Shown: positions 16,747-25,668 of the stretch, one piece after another | Layout: each line of letters begins with the position of its first letter | Numbering within the stretch: the first letter of the stretch is position 1 | DNA from: Pusillimonas sp035515275 | Lineage (GTDB): Bacteria > Pseudomonadota > Gammaproteobacteria > Burkholderiales > Burkholderiaceae_B | Assembly: GCF_035515275.1 (NCBI RefSeq) | Contig: NZ_DATJBQ010000052.1 | Coordinates: forward strand, 1-42,336 | Reading direction: 5' to 3' | Length of the DNA: 42,336 nucleotides | Translations under genes and position numbers: made by a program | Notes under the pieces: model-generated | Told to the model about the DNA's origin: nothing | The model's database searches: none | Seen by the model: the letters and a program-made list of their open reading frames with translations, nothing else

Positions 16747-17532
16747 ATGCACCCCATGCTCAACACCGCCATTAAGGCGGCACGCCGCGCCGGCTCTATC
16801 ATTAACCGGGCCGGCCTCGACCTGGAACGCTTGCAAGTGGCGCGCAAGGGGCCCAAGGATTATGTCACGGAAGTCGATCACGCCGTCGAAGCAGCGATTA
16901 TCGATGTGCTGCGCACCGCCTACCCCGACCACGCATTTCTGGGCGAAGAAACGGGTGCGCATCCGGCCCCGGACGGCAAGGCCGAGCCCGAGTATCAATG
17001 GATTATCGACCCACTCGACGGCACCACCAATTTCATTCATGGGTTTCCGGTTTATGCCGTGTCGATCGCCCTTGCGCATCGCGGGCAGGTTACGCAAGCC
17101 GTTATTTTCGACCCCAGCCGCAACGAGCTGTTCACAGCCAGTCGCGGTGGCGGCGCCTTCCTGAATGACCGCCGCATTCGGGTCTCTGGACAAACCCGCT
17201 ACCATGACGCGCTGATCGGAGCCCATGTGCCACGTTCGGCCAGCGACCTTACCGTAGCAGCACGCTTTTCCGACTTGCTGAGCCATTGCGCCAGCGCACG
17301 GCGCATGGGCGCAACGGTTCTCGACCTGGCTTATGTGGCCAGCGGGCGTATCGACGGGTTCTGCGGGCTCAACTTAAAGCGCTGGGACATGGCGGCAGGC
17401 AGCTTGCTGGTGCTGGAGGCGGGCGGGCTCATCGGCGACTTCGAGGGTGAGCAAGGTTGGATGCAATCGGGCAGCGTGCTGGCAGCCAGCCCTAAAATTT
17501 TTACGCAGATGCTTGCTCATCTGCAAGGCTGA
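16747..17532 (+). CDS. suhB: inositol-1-monophosphatase SuhB
   Basis: This Mg2+-dependent phosphatase has 261 residues, near the usual 267. The metal-binding motifs are GEE(T) in FLGEETGAH, DPLDGTTNFIHG and WDMAAGSLLVLEAGG. In other proteobacteria SuhB also acts in rRNA transcription antitermination, so its main role may not be inositol metabolism. The ATG at 16747 is chosen because the N-terminus then aligns with the family (PMLNTAIKAARRAGSII); an in-frame earlier start would read through the divergent promoter region. Confidence 0.93.
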   Translation: MHPMLNTAIKAARRAGSIINRAGLDLERLQVARKGPKDYVTEVDHAVEAAIIDVLRTAYPDHAFLGEETGAHPAPDGKAEPEYQWIIDPLDGTTNFIHGFPVYAVSIALAHRGQVTQAVIFDPSRNELFTASRGGGAFLNDRRIRVSGQTRYHDALIGAHVPRSASDLTVAARFSDLLSHCASARRMGATVLDLAYVASGRIDGFCGLNLKRWDMAAGSLLVLEAGGLIGDFEGEQGWMQSGSVLAASPKIFTQMLAHLQG

Positions 17533-17609
17533 TGCAGTCAGGCACGTTCTGTTACGTGTTTGTCCTCAAAGACCTCTATGATTCTCCTACCGCTTAAAGG
17601 AGCTTGTTG

Positions 17610-19193
17610 ATGGAATGGATGTTTGAGCCGGCGGCCTGGGTAGGTCTGGCCACGCTGGTGGTACTCGAGATTGTGCTGGGTATCGACAACCTCATTTTCA
17701 TCGCAATTCTGGTTGACAAGCTGCCCCCGCACCAGCGAGACCGCGCGCGCATTATCGGCCTTTCGCTGGCGCTTATTATGCGTCTGGGGCTGCTTACAGT
17801 CATGTCGTGGCTGATCAAGCTGACCGAGCCCTTGTTTTCGGTGGCGGGGTTCGAGTTCTCGGGACGTGATCTCATCCTGATCATCGGGGGGTTCTTCCTG
17901 CTCTTCAAGGGCACGGTCGAACTGCATAATCGCATCGAAGGACACAACCAACACGGTACGGGTGAACGCCTGCAGGCCAGTTTCGGCCTTATCATCACTC
18001 AAATCGTCATTCTCGACGCGGTGTTTTCGCTGGACGCGGTCATTACGGCCGTCGGTATGGTGGACCACCTGCCGGTCATGATGATGGCGGTGGTCATTGC
18101 CATGGGGGTCATGCTTTTTGCTTCCAAGCCTCTTACCACCTTCGTCAATGCTCATCCAACCGTCGTGGTGCTGTGTCTCGGGTTCCTGCTTACCATCGGT
18201 TTTTCGCTGGTCGCCGAAGGCTTCGGCTTCCATATTCCGAAGGGCTATCTGTATGCAGCCATTGGTTTTTCGGTTCTGATCGAATCACTCAACCAGGTTG
18301 CCAGCCGAAACATGCGCCGCGTGGAGGCGCGTCGGCCTATGCGTGAGCGCACGGCCGAAGGCATCATGCTCATGCTGGGCAAGCGTCCGCTGGTCAGCCC
18401 TGAGCAGCCGGCGCACGAGCAGGAGCCTGCGCCGGCGCAACAAGTGTTCGGAGACGCCGAACGCAATATGGTCAGCGGCGTACTGACGCTGGCCGACCGA
18501 AGCATTCATTCGGTCATGACGCCGCGCAATGACATTACGTGGCTCAATCTTGAGGACGATGTCGAGACGCTTCGAGAGCAGCTTGCCGGTTCGCCCCATA
18601 GTTTCTTTCCCGTGTGTCGGGGTGCTTTGGACGAAGTTGTGGGCATTGGTCGGGCCAAAGAGCTTATTGCCGACCTGATCACTCACAGCACCATTCGCCT
18701 TTCGCGGCTGCGCGAACCCATTATTGTTCCCGAGTCCATAGGCATTCTAAAAGTCATGGAAACGCTCAAGCGAGCCAAAGGGCAACTGGTTCTGGTGACC
18801 AACGAGTTTGGCGCGATCGAAGGCGTGGTTACACCTATCGACGTCTTCGAAGCGATAGCGGGCGAGTTCCCCGACGAGGACGAACAGCCGGACATAGTGC
18901 CGATCGACGATAATCGATGGCGAGTCGATGGGGCGGCCGACCTTCATCATCTGGAACAGGTGCTGACCGCCGATGACCTGGTCGACGACGACGATGTGTA
19001 CTCGACCTTGGCGGGGTATTTGCTCGAGCGTTTCGGGCATCTGCCCGAGGTCGGCGACAGCTGCGAGCTTGCGCAGCCACACGCCTCCTTCCGGTTTACG
19101 GTCGAACGCATCGAAGGGCGTCGCATCGCGACCGTACTGATCGAGCGCGCGCTGCTGACCGACCCCACGAAAGAAACGCATGAAGCCTCGTAG
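17610..19193 (+). CDS. TerC-CBS-CorC/HlyC membrane protein (YegH/YoaE type)
   Basis: This 527-residue protein is the length of E. coli YegH. The first 240 residues are a TerC-family membrane domain with about seven helices and the metal-type acidic motifs VLEIVLGIDNLIF and LDAVFSLDAVITAVGM. Two CBS domains follow (about 290-420, including VMTPRNDITWLNLED and the VTNEFGAIEGVVTPIDVFEAI motif). The last 90 residues are the CorC/HlyC transporter-associated domain (WRVDGAADLHHLEQVL...YSTLAGYLLERFGHLP). AAAGGAG at 17596-17602 fixes the start at 17610. TerC relatives are linked to export of metals such as manganese; the actual role of this subfamily is not established. Confidence 0.9.
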   Translation: MEWMFEPAAWVGLATLVVLEIVLGIDNLIFIAILVDKLPPHQRDRARIIGLSLALIMRLGLLTVMSWLIKLTEPLFSVAGFEFSGRDLILIIGGFFLLFKGTVELHNRIEGHNQHGTGERLQASFGLIITQIVILDAVFSLDAVITAVGMVDHLPVMMMAVVIAMGVMLFASKPLTTFVNAHPTVVVLCLGFLLTIGFSLVAEGFGFHIPKGYLYAAIGFSVLIESLNQVASRNMRRVEARRPMRERTAEGIMLMLGKRPLVSPEQPAHEQEPAPAQQVFGDAERNMVSGVLTLADRSIHSVMTPRNDITWLNLEDDVETLREQLAGSPHSFFPVCRGALDEVVGIGRAKELIADLITHSTIRLSRLREPIIVPESIGILKVMETLKRAKGQLVLVTNEFGAIEGVVTPIDVFEAIAGEFPDEDEQPDIVPIDDNRWRVDGAADLHHLEQVLTADDLVDDDDVYSTLAGYLLERFGHLPEVGDSCELAQPHASFRFTVERIEGRRIATVLIERALLTDPTKETHEAS

Positions 19194-19288
19194 TGCTTCA
19201 GTGCTGTTCAACTAATTGTTTGTACCAGTCCGCTCCCGGCGCAGGTGGCACGAGCCGCCGCGATTGGGGGGCGCTTTAGCGAGAGGTT

Positions 19289-20137
19289 ATGACGGAAACT
19301 GCGTGGTTCTATCTTAAGGCCCTTTTTTTAGGTGTTGTCGAGGGGCTGACCGAGTTCATACCGGTTTCAAGTACTGCTCACCTTCTTATTCTGGGCGACT
19401 GGATCAACTTTTCGTCGGGCGACAACAAGGTATACGAAGTAGTGATTCAGTTTGGCTCCATTCTGGCGGTCATGTGGATTTTTCGTGCCCGTCTGTGGCA
19501 ACTGGGAACTGGCGTGGTCAGCGGCAAGCGCAGTGAACTGATGTTTGCCCGCAACCTTGCCGTGGCCTTTTTGCCCGCTGCGGTTATTGGGGCCCTGGCC
19601 ATTGGGTTCATCAAGACCCTGTTTCATAACCCGGCGGTGTTCGTGTTTACCTTGATTGTGGGCGGCCTGATTATGTTATGGGTTGAACGCAGGCCGCAAT
19701 ATGCAAAAAATGCCGACGAAACCGTGGCGTCGCGCCATGCCACGGCCCATAGTCTGGAACAGATCAGCTGGCGACAGGCATTGATTGTGGGTTTGGCCCA
19801 ATGCGTAGCCATGGTGCCAGGTACATCGCGTTCGGGCGCTACCATTATCGGTGGCATGCTCGCAGGCATACAGCGCAAAACGGCCACCGAATTTTCTTTT
19901 TTTCTGGCCATGCCCACCATGCTGGCCGCCACGGTATACGATTTTTACAAGCATGGCGGTGTATTGAACGACCAACAGTTAGTCGGTATTGCCATCGGTT
20001 TTGTTGCGGCGTTTGTCAGTGCCCTGATAGTGGTGCGTGCTGTCCTGAACTTTGTTTCGCGGCATACTTATCGCCCGTTTGCGTGGTACCGCATCGGTCT
20101 GGGCATTGTGGTGATGGCATGGCTGTACCTTCGTTAG
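19289..20137 (+). CDS. uppP: undecaprenyl-diphosphatase UppP (BacA)
   Basis: This integral membrane enzyme of 282 residues recycles undecaprenyl pyrophosphate to the monophosphate lipid carrier of cell-wall synthesis. Both active-site motifs are present: GVVEGLTEFIPVSSTAHLLI near the N-terminus and VPGTSRSGATIIGGMLAGI in the middle, with several hydrophobic helices. The gene is alone in its direction and convergent to lpxH with 26 bases between the stops. GAGAGG lies close before the ATG. Confidence 0.95.
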   Translation: MTETAWFYLKALFLGVVEGLTEFIPVSSTAHLLILGDWINFSSGDNKVYEVVIQFGSILAVMWIFRARLWQLGTGVVSGKRSELMFARNLAVAFLPAAVIGALAIGFIKTLFHNPAVFVFTLIVGGLIMLWVERRPQYAKNADETVASRHATAHSLEQISWRQALIVGLAQCVAMVPGTSRSGATIIGGMLAGIQRKTATEFSFFLAMPTMLAATVYDFYKHGGVLNDQQLVGIAIGFVAAFVSALIVVRAVLNFVSRHTYRPFAWYRIGLGIVVMAWLYLR

Positions 20138-20163
20138 GCTTTAAAGGCCGGCCGCTTTGACAA

Positions 20164-20931
20164 TTACTGAACCAGTGGTTGCAAGCGTATGCCGTGGGTG
20201 TCGATAACCGCCCATCCGCCCCGGCTCGGTTCGTGGTCAAGATCCCAGTCGGGCAGCACTACGCGCAGGCGTTGCGCGCCGTCGACCCGCAGGCCGTGAA
20301 CGGCAGGGCGGTGCGTATGTCCGTGAATCATCGCCGCGGCACCGCTATGGCGAAAAGCGTCTAATACCGCATCAGGTGTTACGTCCATTATTTCGGGGGC
20401 TTTTCCGCCATGCGAGGCCATGCTTCGGCGACGTGCCCATTCGGCAATGGCTTGTCGTCGTTCCAGACTTAGTCTTAAAAACACGCGTTGGATCCAGCCG
20501 GTGTGCACGATGCGTTTGAAGCGTTGATAACCCAGGTCGGCCGTGCAGTATTCGTCGCCATGGCTGACCAGCACGTGCCCCTGCGGGGTGTCAAGGCATA
20601 CAGGGCCTTTGAGCAGCCTTGCGCCCAAATGGCTGGTCAGGCCGGGGCCGATCAGAAAGTCGCGATTGCCCCGACCCAGCCACACGGGTATGGCCTTGGC
20701 CGTGCGGGCAAGCGCAAGCAGCACCTCGTCGAGCCACGCAGGCGGGTCAGTCAGCGCCAGGTCGTCGCCTATCCAGGTGTCGAATATGTCGCCGCATAAA
20801 AACAAGGCATCCGCCTGGGCGCATGCCTGTTCAAGGAACTTCAGGAAAGCGTCTCGAGTATGCGGCGAGGCCGGCCCCAGATGCATGTCGGAGGCCAGCC
20901 ACACCGTGCCCTGAACGGTGATGTTATTCAA
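20164..20931 (-). CDS. lpxH: UDP-2,3-diacylglucosamine diphosphatase LpxH
   Basis: This calcineurin-like phosphoesterase makes lipid X in lipid A synthesis. The metal-binding motifs are all visible: ASDMHLGP, FLCGDIFDTWIGDD, WLGRGNRDFLIG, VSHGDEYC and IHGHTHRPAVH. The length of 255 residues is slightly above E. coli LpxH (240). The start is uncertain. A TTG at 20931 overlaps the cyclophilin stop by eight bases; a GTG at 20904 with AGGG before it would put the first strand nearer the N-terminus, as is usual. It is the last gene of the TPR - cyclophilin - lpxH group. Confidence 0.92.
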   Translation of the reverse strand: MNNITVQGTVWLASDMHLGPASPHTRDAFLKFLEQACAQADALFLCGDIFDTWIGDDLALTDPPAWLDEVLLALARTAKAIPVWLGRGNRDFLIGPGLTSHLGARLLKGPVCLDTPQGHVLVSHGDEYCTADLGYQRFKRIVHTGWIQRVFLRLSLERRQAIAEWARRRSMASHGGKAPEIMDVTPDAVLDAFRHSGAAAMIHGHTHRPAVHGLRVDGAQRLRVVLPDWDLDHEPSRGGWAVIDTHGIRLQPLVQ

Positions 20932-21571
20932 TGACGGTGGCTTTCTCGATAATCACGTCGTCGGTGGGCACGTCCTGGTGAAAGCCTTTGGTGCCGGTTT
21001 TGACGCCTTTGATCTGGTCAACGACTTCGGTGCCTTCGACAACTTCGCCGAACACAGCGTAGCCCCAGCCATTGGGGGTCGGAGACGTGAAGTTAAGGAA
21101 GTCGTTGTCGGAGACGTTGATGAAGAACTGTGCCGTAGCCGAATGCGGGTCGCTGGTGCGAGCCATGGCAAGGGTGTAGCGGTTGTTCTTCAAGCCGTTG
21201 TTGGCTTCGTTTTCGACAGCTTCGTTAGTGGATTTTTGCTTCATGCCCGGCTCGAAACCGCCGCCCTGGATCATGAAGTTGCTGATTACGCGATGGAAGA
21301 TCGTGCCATCGTAAAAACCCTCTTTGACGTAAGTTAAGAAGTTTTCGACAGTTTTGGGTGCTTTCTCGGCATCGAGCTGGATGACCATGTCGCCCATGCT
21401 GGTCTGAAGTTTTACGCGTGGAGAGGTGCTCATGGATTGACCTTGTGTAGAAGTTGACGAAGCAGCCTGTGAGACTGCGCCCAAGCCAAAGACGAGGAGC
21501 GCGGCAAATGCCAGGCTGAAGACGCGTGCGGATGAAATTAGCGCACGTTGGATTAAAAATAGTGTGGACAT
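20924..21571 (-). CDS. ppiB: cyclophilin-type peptidyl-prolyl isomerase with signal peptide
   Basis: This prolyl isomerase has 215 residues from ATG 21571. The N-terminus (ISSARVFSLAFAALLVFGLG, then AVSQA-A) is a clear Sec signal peptide. The catalytic domain is the short bacterial form (VKLQTSMGDMVIQL..., FYDGTIFHRVISNFMIQGGG, MARTSDPHSATAQFFINV, YAVFGEVVEGTEVVDQI) with the active-site Arg in FHRVI. An internal ATG at 21433 has AAGG seven bases before it and would give a 169-residue cytoplasmic form that begins exactly like a PpiB protein. The frame is open upstream to 21700, but that part lies in the TPR gene and is not supported. Confidence 0.9.
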   Translation of the reverse strand: MSTLFLIQRALISSARVFSLAFAALLVFGLGAVSQAASSTSTQGQSMSTSPRVKLQTSMGDMVIQLDAEKAPKTVENFLTYVKEGFYDGTIFHRVISNFMIQGGGFEPGMKQKSTNEAVENEANNGLKNNRYTLAMARTSDPHSATAQFFINVSDNDFLNFTSPTPNGWGYAVFGEVVEGTEVVDQIKGVKTGTKGFHQDVPTDDVIIEKATVIE

Positions 21572-21597
21572 GGCTTTAAACAAAATAAGAGCGGGGT

Positions 21598-22362
21598 TCA
21601 GGGGCGCAGGATCTCGGTGGTCTGTTCGGCGGCGCGATTTGCGCCGGGCTGCCCTTGGGCGCTTTGAAACGATTGCCGCGCCTGCATAAGTTGCACCCAA
21701 CCCATGTTCGCGTGCGCTGCCGCATAGTTTGGATTGGCCGCCAATGCCATTTGCAGGGCGTCGTGAGCCATGTCGAGCTTGCCTTGTCGGGCGTACTCGA
21801 CCGCCAGGTTGTTCCAGGGTTCGGGCAGCTCGGGAAACTTCGAGGTCATGTTAAGGTAGTGCTCAATAGCCTCGTTTGACCGGTTAAGCCCGGCCAACGC
21901 ACGACCCCGCAAGAACAGCAGCTGAACGTCGTTGCCCATGGCCATTTCGGCCTGACGCTGGGCCATGCGCCGGTCAATGACATCAAGTGCTTCGGCGTAT
22001 TGGCCGCGGTCCAGCATGGCACCAATGCGGTCGGTAATTTGCGAAGGCGTCATGGGTATCGAGGTGTCTACACCAGGGCTGGCGGCTTCGAGCAAGCGGG
22101 CAAGGCCTTTCCAGCCACCCTCGCGTGGCGTGGGGTCGTCGAACAGTTTTTCTCCGGGTGCGGGCGCTGCATGAAGCACTACCGTTGGGCCCAAATATTT
22201 GGCCGTGTTTACGCCGCTGGTATGGCCCGAGGCCTGCAACGAAGCGGTAAGGTCGACATTGGGAGTAAGGCCGGCCGCAGCCCTTTGGGCGTGCGCTACA
22301 GAGGCTGATGTCACGCCGGTGAACAGCAGCGCCATCGCCAGGATTTTTGTGTGTTGATGCAC
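21598..22362 (-). CDS. secreted TPR-repeat protein of unknown function
   Basis: This 254-residue protein starts at a GTG codon and has a signal peptide ending in SVAHA (cleavage after about residue 25), so it is periplasmic or envelope-bound. The C-terminal half has at least two tetratricopeptide repeats (PEPWNNLAVEYARQGKLDMA and NYAAAHANMGWVQLMQAR are the clearest helices, about 165-230). The middle has YAEALDVIDRRMAQRQAEMA. TPR proteins form scaffolds, and no partner can be named from the sequence. It is first in a three-gene group with the cyclophilin (26 bases away) and lpxH, an arrangement recalled from Bordetella-type genomes. A role in folding or assembly of envelope proteins is a guess from the neighbour. 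Confidence 0.8.
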   Translation of the reverse strand: MHQHTKILAMALLFTGVTSASVAHAQRAAAGLTPNVDLTASLQASGHTSGVNTAKYLGPTVVLHAAPAPGEKLFDDPTPREGGWKGLARLLEAASPGVDTSIPMTPSQITDRIGAMLDRGQYAEALDVIDRRMAQRQAEMAMGNDVQLLFLRGRALAGLNRSNEAIEHYLNMTSKFPELPEPWNNLAVEYARQGKLDMAHDALQMALAANPNYAAAHANMGWVQLMQARQSFQSAQGQPGANRAAEQTTEILRP

Positions 22363-22424
22363 GGGCCGGGTACCTATGGGAAATAAATTGCTCGGGTAGT
22401 ACAGCCTGCGGCAAAATGCCTACT

Positions 22425-22433
22425 TGCTATACT
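22425..22433 (+). promoter_or_regulatory. candidate extended -10 promoter of cysS
   Basis: TGCTATACT carries an extended -10 (TGn followed by TATACT). No good -35 lies 16-18 bases upstream, as is common for extended -10 promoters. It is about 110 bases before cysS, in the gap shared with the divergent TPR gene. Confidence 0.4.
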
Positions 22434-22546
22434 TGTCGACCGCCATTTTAGCCTTGGTTGGGGTTCGAACAAAACCCGGCCTGCCACCGAGAGCCCGGCA
22501 CGCCGAAAGTTCCAACTAACGCTGGATAGATTTTTTTTGATTGGGC

Positions 22547-23998
22547 ATGCTACACGTTTATAACACTCTTTCCCGTACCAAACAGCCGTTCACACCGGTT
22601 GAGCCGGGCCGCGTCCGCATGTATGTGTGCGGCATGACAGTCTACGATTTTTGCCATCTGGGCCATGCCCGGATGCTGGTCAGCTTCGACGTGATACAGC
22701 GTTGGTTGCGCGCCAGCGGCTATCAGGTCGAGTATGTTCGCAATATCACCGATATCGACGACAAGATCATCCGCAAAGCCGTCCAGACCAATAAACGCCT
22801 TGACGAGGTCACGGGCTTTTACATTGATGCCATGCACGCCGACGAGCATGCACTGGGCGTGCAAACACCCGATGCCGAGCCTCGCGCCACGCAGCATGTA
22901 GGCCAGATGCTCGACATTATTTCCAAGCTCGAAGACAAGGGCCTGGCGTATCAGTCCAGCGACGGCGACGTTAACTACGCGGTGCGCGCCTTTCCCGGTT
23001 ACGGAAAATTGTCGGGCAAATCGCTTGACGACTTGCGTGCCGGCGAACGCGTTGCCGTGGCATCGGCCAAGCGCGACCCGCTCGATTTCGTGCTCTGGAA
23101 GGCGGCGAAACCCGAGGAACCTGACGAATCAAAATGGCAGTCGCCCTACGGTCTGGGGCGTCCCGGCTGGCACATCGAGTGCTCGGCCATGAGCAAGGCC
23201 CTGCTGGGTTTGCCGCTCGATATTCACGGTGGGGGGCCCGACCTTAAGTTTCCCCATCACGAAAACGAAATCGCCCAGACCGAGGGCGCTTTTGGCGGGG
23301 TGCTGGCCAATGTCTGGATGCATTGCGGGCCGTTAATGGTCGATGCCGACAAAATGTCCAAGTCGTTGGGCAACTTTCGCACCATCCGCGAAACCGTGGC
23401 AGCCCCGGGCGCGCTTTCCCCGGGCAAGCCTGCTTATCAGGCCAACCCGCGCGAGGCCGAGATGTTGCGTTTTTTTATCGTGCGCAACCACTACCGCAGT
23501 GTGCAAAATTACACGCCCGACAACCTGCGCGACGCACAGCATGCGCTTGATCGCTTGTATCAGACGCTGCATAACGTGGCACCCGAACAAGACGTCGAGC
23601 TCGATTGGAACCATCCTTCGGCGCAGGCTTTTCGCAGCGCCATGAACGACGACTTCAACACCTCGGGCGCTGTGGCTGTGCTGTTTGAACTGGCTTCTGA
23701 GGCAAATCGCAGCGGCTCGGGCCGAACTTCTGCCTTATTGCGTCACCTGGGCGATATTTTGGGCCTGCTCCAGGCCGAGCCGGCGCGATACTTGCAGTCG
23801 TCCAGTCGCTACCTTGGCGAGGGTGCTGTGCAGCAAGAGCTCGACGCCGACGCTATTCAGGGCTTGATCGACCAGCGCGCCGCCGCCAAACAGGCCCGCG
23901 ACTTTGCCCTGGCCGATCGTATACGCGATCAGTTGCGCGAGTCGGGCGTCGAGCTCGAAGACAAGGTCGGTGGTCTTACCCAATGGCGCAGGGTCTGA
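22547..23998 (+). CDS. cysS: cysteinyl-tRNA synthetase
   Basis: This class I synthetase has 483 residues. The HIGH-type motif is HLGHAR after the zinc ligand in YVCGMTVYDF. Further zinc ligands are in WHIECSAMS and HHENEIAQ. The KMSKS motif is KMSKSLGN. The C-terminal part has the DALR-type helical domain. The ATG at 22547 gives the normal N-terminus (LHVYNTLSRTKQPF); a run of eight T and only a poor GGG precede it, so there is no proper Shine-Dalgarno site. The gene leads the group cysS - glycosylase - accA - tilS, transcribed away from the TPR gene. Confidence 0.95.
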   Translation: MLHVYNTLSRTKQPFTPVEPGRVRMYVCGMTVYDFCHLGHARMLVSFDVIQRWLRASGYQVEYVRNITDIDDKIIRKAVQTNKRLDEVTGFYIDAMHADEHALGVQTPDAEPRATQHVGQMLDIISKLEDKGLAYQSSDGDVNYAVRAFPGYGKLSGKSLDDLRAGERVAVASAKRDPLDFVLWKAAKPEEPDESKWQSPYGLGRPGWHIECSAMSKALLGLPLDIHGGGPDLKFPHHENEIAQTEGAFGGVLANVWMHCGPLMVDADKMSKSLGNFRTIRETVAAPGALSPGKPAYQANPREAEMLRFFIVRNHYRSVQNYTPDNLRDAQHALDRLYQTLHNVAPEQDVELDWNHPSAQAFRSAMNDDFNTSGAVAVLFELASEANRSGSGRTSALLRHLGDILGLLQAEPARYLQSSSRYLGEGAVQQELDADAIQGLIDQRAAAKQARDFALADRIRDQLRESGVELEDKVGGLTQWRRV

Positions 23999-24009
23999 CG
24001 GGGCAAAAA

Positions 24010-24648
24010 ATGACAGACACCATTGCAATTGTCGACAAGCCAGACTTCTGGGACGAAGCATGCAGCCAGCTCATGCGGCGCGACCGCATACTAAAAAAAG
24101 TCATTCCCAGGCATCGCTCCGAGTGGCTCAGTACGTCGTCGACGCCGTTCATGACTCTTGCCCGCGCCATTGTGGGGCAGCAGGTGTCGACCAAGTCTGC
24201 CGACGCTACCTGGGCACGCTTTACCGCGCGTTGCGGGCGTCGGCCGGCACCGGCCAAGATCGCCGCCATTTCACTGGATGAGCTGCGCGAGCTGGGCCTG
24301 TCGCGTCGAAAATGCGAATACATCGTCGACCTGGCCACCCACTTTGCCGAGAAAAAGCTGCGCACGACGGCGTGGGCCGGCATGGACGACGAAGAAATAA
24401 TCACCGACCTGTGCGCCATACGGGGCGTGGGCCGCTGGACCGCCGAAATGTTTTTAATCTTCAGCCTGCAGCGTCCTGATGTGCTGCCGCTTGATGACGC
24501 GGGCCTGCTCAAGGCAATTTCGCTACACTATTTCAGTGGCGAGCCCGTTTCTCGTTTCGAGGCCCGCGAAGTCGCGCAAGCCTGGGCGCCGTGGCGTACG
24601 GTGGCCACCTGGTATCTGTGGCGCAGCCTTAGCGTGGCACCCAAATGA
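24010..24648 (+). CDS. DNA-3-methyladenine glycosylase II, AlkA type
   Basis: This base-excision repair glycosylase of the HhH-GPD superfamily has 212 residues, shorter than E. coli AlkA (282) because the N-terminal domain of AlkA is missing; short forms are common. The helix-hairpin-helix is LCAIRGVGRWTAEMFLI, and the catalytic aspartate follows in VLPLDDAGL. The first half has the conserved FMTLARAIVGQQVS. GGGG at 24000-24003 supports the ATG at 24010; an in-frame ATG at 23983 inside cysS is less likely. Confidence 0.9.
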   Translation: MTDTIAIVDKPDFWDEACSQLMRRDRILKKVIPRHRSEWLSTSSTPFMTLARAIVGQQVSTKSADATWARFTARCGRRPAPAKIAAISLDELRELGLSRRKCEYIVDLATHFAEKKLRTTAWAGMDDEEIITDLCAIRGVGRWTAEMFLIFSLQRPDVLPLDDAGLLKAISLHYFSGEPVSRFEAREVAQAWAPWRTVATWYLWRSLSVAPK

Positions 24649-24702
24649 CCATCGCCCGCACAAAGCGTCGCTGCGTTTTTTCCAATCGGACAACAAGCTC
24701 TT

Positions 24703-25668
24703 ATGCGTAATACTTTTCTAGAATTTGAACAGCCGCTGGCCGAGCTCGAAAACAAGATCGAGCAGCTGCGCTTCGTGCAGGCGGATTCCGCCGTGGATAT
24801 ATCTGACGAAGTGGCCAGGTTGCAGCAAAAAAGCCAGACACTGGCCAAAAGCATTTACGCCAAACTTACGCCCTGGCAGACGGCCTTGGTGGCCCGCCAT
24901 CCGCAACGGCCTTACACCCTTGATTATGTGCGCGAAATCTTCACCGATTTTCACGAGCTGCACGGCGACCGCATGTATGCCGACGACTTGTCCATCGTCG
25001 GAGGCCTGGCGCGTTTCCAAGGTACGCCGTGCATGGTTATTGGTCATCAAAAGGGGCGCGACACCAAAGAACGCGCAAGGCGCAATTTTGGCATGCCCCG
25101 CCCCGAGGGCTACCGCAAGGCGCTTCGGTTGATGCGCCTGGCTGAAAAGTTTGGCTTGCCGGTGTTCACCTTCGTCGACACGCCCGGTGCTTATCCGGGC
25201 ATTGGTGCCGAAGAGCGAGGCCAGTCTGAAGCCATCGGCCATAACTTGTATGCCATGGCCGAGCTCAAGGTGCCCATTATTTCCACCATCATTGGCGAAG
25301 GTGGTTCGGGTGGGGCATTGGCCATTGCCGTCGGCGATGTCGTCATGATGCTGCAGTACTCGACTTATGCCGTCATTTCCCCTGAAGGCTGCGCATCCAT
25401 TTTGTGGCGCAGCGCAGACAAGGCGTCGGTGGCGGCCGAAGCCCTGGCCATTACGGCCCCGCGTCTCAAAGACCTGGGCTTGGTCGACCGAATCGTCAAT
25501 GAGCCGGTGGGGGGCGCCCACCGCGATCCGGCCGTCATGGCTCGTCAATTGGGTCGGGCCCTTTCCGACGCATTGCGCCAGGTGTCGGGCTTAAGCGCCC
25601 AGCAATTGGTCGACCAGCGTATCGAACGGCTCATGACCTACGGTCGCTACCAAGAGGCCCGTGCCTGA
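24703..25668 (+). CDS. accA: acetyl-CoA carboxylase carboxyltransferase subunit alpha
   Basis: This subunit of the carboxyltransferase makes malonyl-CoA for fatty acid synthesis together with AccD. The 321 residues match the family length of about 320. Recognisable segments are FLEFEQPLAELENKIEQLR at the N-terminus, MVIGHQKGRDTKER, FGMPRPEGYRKALRLM, FVDTPGAYPGIGAEERGQSE and IGEGGSGGALAIAVGD, which line the carboxybiotin/CoA site. The stop overlaps the tilS start by eight bases. Confidence 0.96.
   Translation: MRNTFLEFEQPLAELENKIEQLRFVQADSAVDISDEVARLQQKSQTLAKSIYAKLTPWQTALVARHPQRPYTLDYVREIFTDFHELHGDRMYADDLSIVGGLARFQGTPCMVIGHQKGRDTKERARRNFGMPRPEGYRKALRLMRLAEKFGLPVFTFVDTPGAYPGIGAEERGQSEAIGHNLYAMAELKVPIISTIIGEGGSGGALAIAVGDVVMMLQYSTYAVISPEGCASILWRSADKASVAAEALAITAPRLKDLGLVDRIVNEPVGGAHRDPAVMARQLGRALSDALRQVSGLSAQQLVDQRIERLMTYGRYQEARA

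Noticed and set aside
21572..21700. Upstream extension of the cyclophilin frame by 43 codons
   Set aside because: It lies mostly inside the TPR gene, has no signal features, and would bury the clear signal peptide that starts at 21571.
22434..22546. T-box-like leader before cysS
   Set aside because: No T-box consensus or specifier stem-loop could be seen, and T-boxes are not expected in betaproteobacteria.
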